Shown here: positions 63,158 through 64,000 of the stretch, in pieces | Layout of the letters: each line of letters starts with the position of its first letter | How positions within the stretch are numbered: position 1 is the stretch's first letter | NCBI GenBank assembly: GCA_963798795.1 | Contig: CAWCUZ010000012.1 | Span: 40,503-104,502 of the forward strand | From: CAWCUZ01 sp963798795 | GTDB lineage: Bacteria; Acidobacteriota; Vicinamibacteria; Vicinamibacterales; SCN-69-37 | DNA: 64,000 bases | Direction: 5' to 3' | Position numbers and translations under genes: made by a program | The notes under the pieces: model-generated | Seen by the model: the letters and a program-made list of their open reading frames with translations, nothing else | What the model was told of the DNA's origin: nothing | The model's database searches: none

Positions 63158-64000
63158 TCACGGATGCAGTCTCATCGACAGTTCGGTCTGGACTGCGGCC
63201 GGCAGCGGAATCCGTTGCGCTCGCCGATCAGTCGCCGCCTCATCGACCTCGTACTTCTCCCCCATGACGATCTGGAACCAGCGCTCACGATCGCGCACGA
63301 CACGGAACATCTTCTCGTCTTGGGTCGCTGCCACGTACGGCAAGTCCAGTTATCGGCTCCTGCACCTGTTCCGCTCGGCATCCAATGCGATCGACACGCC
63401 CCGACCGCTGCTCAAGAGTCGAGGGATTCCAGCACAGATCGTGGTGGATCACGTACCGGCAATGCAGATGCAAATCCACGCCTTCGGCCAGGACGCTGCT
63501 TGCCACGAGGATCTCGGGAAACAAAGGCGTATTGAACGTCAGCAAGAGGCGACGACGGGTTTCATCGCGGACCATGCCGTTGGCGAGCCGGACATTCGGC
63601 AGGAGAATCGCAGTCTCATCACTGCTGCCACCCTCAGCGGGATCGAAAGCTGCCGTGACGTCCTTCCCGAAGTGAGTGCCTGTCTGAATGGTTCTCAATG
63701 CCTCCAGAAATTCCGTCCGTTCTTCAGGGATACAACGTTCCGCGAGGAATCGGCAGAAGGACTCGATTCGTTCTCGCATCGATTCATGGCCATGCCGAGT
63801 CTCCAGCGCTTCGATGATCGCCGCCGCAGGATCTTCAGCATCCAGAGGAAAGTACCGCACGAGAAACGAAGGCGTTCTGAGGAATCGCCGCACGGCTTCG
63901 ATAACCTGCTGTTCGTGCTCGCCGCCGATATCAAAAGGTTTGACGACGGTCTCGAGCCATTTCACGATGCGGTCACGAAGGCGATCATAGCAAAATGTGG
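63158..64000 (-). CDS. SNF2/superfamily-2 helicase, C-terminal part only
   Basis: The gene runs off the window at 64000. The visible ~280 residues hold the second RecA-like domain: motif V region ILVASSVLAEGVDLHLHCRY, IHHDLCWNPSTLE and motif VI QRSGRVDRIG. A one-base break near 63350 then leads to DLPYVAATQDEKMFRVVRDR and the end VQTELSMRLHP. SNF2-type helicases with this ending are common in phage-defence loci. The same strand and 87-bp spacing to the HNH gene point to one operon. Whether an N-terminal nuclease or recognition domain exists cannot be seen. Confidence 0.8.

Noticed and set aside
53351..64000. A complete DISARM or other named defence system
   Set aside because: A helicase end and a cytosine methyltransferase are present, but DUF1998 and phospholipase-type partners are not visible, and the helicase runs out of the window. 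The label would be guesswork.

Overview
This is a 64 kb, GC-rich chromosomal window, most likely from the Acidobacteriota and plausibly the class Vicinamibacteria. The taxonomic call is an inference. It rests on two large orphan FtsX/MacB-type permeases (ADOP family), one in the typical PadR-regulator pair; membrane-anchored Ser/Thr kinases, one with an N-terminal zinc ribbon; very large secreted BNR/sortilin-type propeller proteins; and the general codon and GC style. I saw no rRNA, tRNA or CRISPR array.

Layout. 1-5.5 kb: ABC-2 exporter permease and ATPase with an ECF sigma factor and its membrane-bound partner, a 7-TM protein and a histidine kinase. 5.5-8.5 kb: an electron-transfer unit (cytochrome c lipoprotein facing a gluconate-dehydrogenase-subunit-3-like protein and a GMC oxidoreductase). 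8.5-15.1 kb: a secreted propeller protein, hairpin repeats with a minisatellite, an outer-membrane-type protein and a second ABC-2 exporter. 15.2-27.6 kb: two Ser/Thr kinases, a DsbD-type reductase, a broken ADOP permease, an S9 peptidase and a TonB remnant. 27.7-36.1 kb: gene fragments, a ParE-type toxin with its antitoxin, a PadR-ADOP pair and a second propeller protein. 36.2-46.5 kb: a modular subtilisin-like protease, a truncated sigma factor with an intact zinc-finger anti-sigma, a fur-katG pair, an aldo/keto reductase, a MazEF-type module and a Nudix hydrolase. 46.5-50.1 kb: an IS66-type element inserted in a cupin gene, next to a PP2C-like phosphatase and an unknown gene. 50.2-53.3 kb: small enzymes and zinc-ribbon genes. 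53.3-64 kb: a DNA-processing and defence island with AddA-AddB, an HTH-Vsr-cytosine-methyltransferase operon, a convergent HNH nuclease and an SNF2-type helicase that runs off the window.

A major caution is that many genes here are split by single-base indels. In at least ten cases the indel lies directly beside a GTAC tetranucleotide, and in three more beside GATC. Removing or adding one or two bases there restores conserved protein sequence. I read most of these as residual sequencing errors, perhaps at modified bases, and not as true pseudogenes. Interrupted genes are therefore given as one feature with the inferred break positions. The ADOP gene at 19.8-22.3 kb also has a clean in-frame stop, and the cupin gene is interrupted by a real insertion, so those two are better pseudogene candidates.

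How the parts fit together: the first half is dominated by export, envelope and signalling functions. The last 18 kb is accessory DNA (insertion sequence, toxin-antitoxin, restriction-modification, helicase-nuclease) and is the most likely place for a defence system of interest.
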